Notes under the pieces: generated by a model | The model's database searches: none | The model's input: only the letters and a program-made list of their open reading frames with translations | What the model was told of the DNA's origin: nothing | Shown here: positions 13,917-14,774 of the stretch, piece after piece | How positions within the stretch are numbered: position 1 is the first letter of the stretch | Layout: each line of letters starts with the position of its first letter | Assembly: GCA_002423155.1 (NCBI GenBank) | Contig: DIUV01000016.1 | Location: forward strand, 30,140 to 44,913 | DNA length: 14,774 nucleotides | Origin: Alphaproteobacteria bacterium UBA6149 | GTDB lineage: Bacteria > Pseudomonadota > Alphaproteobacteria > Rickettsiales > UBA998 | Reading direction: 5' to 3' | Position numbers and translations under genes: made by a program

Positions 13917-14276
13917 AATACTATAAATACATGTTGCGCACGATGATTAGCCCTCCACCCGATACCAACACTAAAAAACGGGAACCTCAACTCGCTATCA
14001 TCATGAAAAAAAAGGATTATTTACTCATAACAAGAATTTACAAACTTATCAGCTATTATTTCTTAACAAAAAATTGCTTTACAAAAGGTTTCTAATCAAA
14101 CTATATCTTATCAAATAAATTTTTAAGTTTAATAGATTGGTTTGGAGCGCAAATTTATAAAGAGAAATTTAAATTGGCTTTTAGCAACATCAAGAGCGTA
14201 AAGCCTAGCGAGAGCAGAGCTTGAGAAAAGGGAGTCTTACGCTCCTTAATCCTCATTCTCAGCATTTTATTTCATT
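13917..14276. other. Non-coding AT-rich stretch
   Basis: I see no supported gene. A 30-codon frame from ATG 14003 has no ribosome binding site. GAGCGTAA (14194-14201) and TTACGCTC (14237-14244) form an 8-bp inverted repeat around a purine-rich AGCGAGAGCAGAGC segment. GAGCGTAA recurs within unit C near 14396. Promoters for unit C or for the kamA-like gene could lie here. Confidence 0.4.
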
Positions 14277-14450
14277 GTATAGTGCTTCCCCTTTGTTTTT
14301 GAACAAAAAAACTTGATTTACTATACGCAGGCTTGGCGCAAGCCTTGAGTGGCGTCTGAACCGTCTTTGTGAATGGCTGTTTTCCGGCGCGAAGCGAGCG
14401 TAAGAAACATAAAATCTATAGAAAGCTCTGTTTTTGCAGAGCTTTCTATA
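14277..14450 (+). repeat. Structured repeat unit C (candidate ncRNA or leader)
   Basis: The order matches units A and B: stem GTATAGT / ACTATAC (14277-14283, 14320-14326); hairpin AGGCTT-GGCGC-AAGCCT (14330-14346); core GAGTGGCGTCTGAACCGTC; and a perfect 14-bp hairpin TATAGAAAGCTCTG with its complement (14417-14430, 14437-14450). Here about 50 extra bases lie between core and last hairpin. The hairpin sequences differ from those of unit B while pairing is kept. The unit ends 31 bp before the kamA-like start, so it could act as that gene's leader. Confidence 0.5.
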
Positions 14451-14481
14451 TACAAATAGAATTTCCAAAAAGGTAATTTCC

Positions 14482-14774
14482 ATGACTGAGAACACACAAA
14501 AAATCAATCTAACAACTGAAGAACCCCCCTTCACTGTTTCTTATGTTCTAGGAGATATTTCTCCGCATTCTCCACTTAATGATATTGCCGATGTTGAAAT
14601 TCCAGAGGCAAACAAAGAGCCTGTGAATGAGGAGCTTCTAACCCACAAACAATTCAAAACCGGAGCTTTCTGGCAAGACATTCCAATATTCAAGAATGTT
14701 TCTGAGGAAGAATTTATGGATTGTAAATTTCAAAATAAAAACAGCATTACCAATAACAAAGGTCTGGAGGAATT
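14482..14774 (+). CDS. KamA-like (lysine 2,3-aminomutase family) protein, 5' part
   Basis: The reading frame is open from ATG 14482 to the window edge (97 codons, 3' end missing). The start follows AAAAAGG with 8 bases spacing. The first ~60 residues are hydrophilic and not recognised. Residues from about 67 read KTGAFWQDIPIFKNVS, then EEEFMDCKFQNKNSI and NNKGLEE. This resembles the N-terminal region of KamA-type radical SAM aminomutases, where a 'W..IP.Y/F..VS...F/W.D...Q.KN.IT....L' pattern precedes the SAM barrel. The CxxxCxxC cluster motif that would prove the family lies beyond the window. These enzymes turn L-lysine into beta-lysine with SAM, PLP and [4Fe-4S]; some relatives (EpmB) modify elongation factor P. 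The family call is tentative; the gene itself is well supported. Confidence 0.6.
   Translation, partial: MTENTQKINLTTEEPPFTVSYVLGDISPHSPLNDIADVEIPEANKEPVNEELLTHKQFKTGAFWQDIPIFKNVSEEEFMDCKFQNKNSITNNKGLEE

Noticed and set aside
14003..14095. 30-codon frame on the plus strand starting MKKKDYLLITRIYKLIS
   Set aside because: No ribosome binding site and no motif; such frames are expected by chance in AT-rich DNA.
13407..14450. CRISPR array
   Set aside because: The three copies are irregularly spaced, in mixed orientation and contain long individual hairpins; no direct repeats with uniform spacers and no cas genes.
14259..14534. 91-codon minus-strand frame overlapping the kamA-like start
   Set aside because: It runs antisense through unit C hairpins and the kamA-like start; composition is not protein-like and no ribosome binding site fits.

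Overview
The window looks like chromosomal DNA from an AT-rich alphaproteobacterium. The gene neighbours support this: cvpA-purF; argH followed by a small LptM-type lipoprotein and divergent from a TlpA thioredoxin; lptD-surA-rsmA; and mlaEF. The low GC, tight packing, overlapping genes and dispersed GC-rich palindromes resemble host-associated groups such as Holosporales or Rickettsiales relatives. Intact purF and argH argue against a strongly reduced Rickettsia-like genome. The lineage is inference.

Layout. 1-168: end of a dispersed repeat and the leader of cvpA. 169-2392 (+): cvpA-purF, overlapping by 11 bp. 2396-4395 (-): argH, a 46-residue LptM-like lipoprotein (2835-2975) and a small secreted protein with a 'surface antigen' type domain. 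4429-4911 (+): TlpA-like thiol oxidoreductase, divergent from argH. 4912-5216: nested inverted repeats. 5217-10393 (+): lptD, surA, rsmA (ksgA) and murB, the last three with overlapping ends. 10394-11060: a small cassette with one orphan gene (10584-10994) and its own strong ribosome binding site and terminator. It is flanked by a 37-bp direct repeat that copies the 3' end of mlaF. 11061-12605 (-): mlaF and mlaE. 12891-13373 (-): MarR-family regulator with a perfect palindrome just upstream. 13407-14450: about 1 kb without a convincing gene, holding three copies of a structured repeat. 14482-14774 (+): 5' end of a gene resembling the KamA (lysine 2,3-aminomutase) radical SAM family, cut by the window edge.

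Function. Much of the window serves the cell envelope: LptD inserts LPS, the LptM-like lipoprotein may help LptD mature, SurA chaperones outer-membrane proteins, the TlpA-like protein is a possible thiol partner, MlaFE moves phospholipid and MurB makes peptidoglycan precursor. The remainder is purine synthesis, arginine synthesis, 16S rRNA methylation and regulation.

The two least ordinary regions are the mlaF-tail-flanked cassette (10395-11109), which has the architecture of a tiny element integrated at a gene's 3' end, and the three-copy structured repeat between marR and the kamA-like gene, which could be a small-RNA family or a non-autonomous mobile element.
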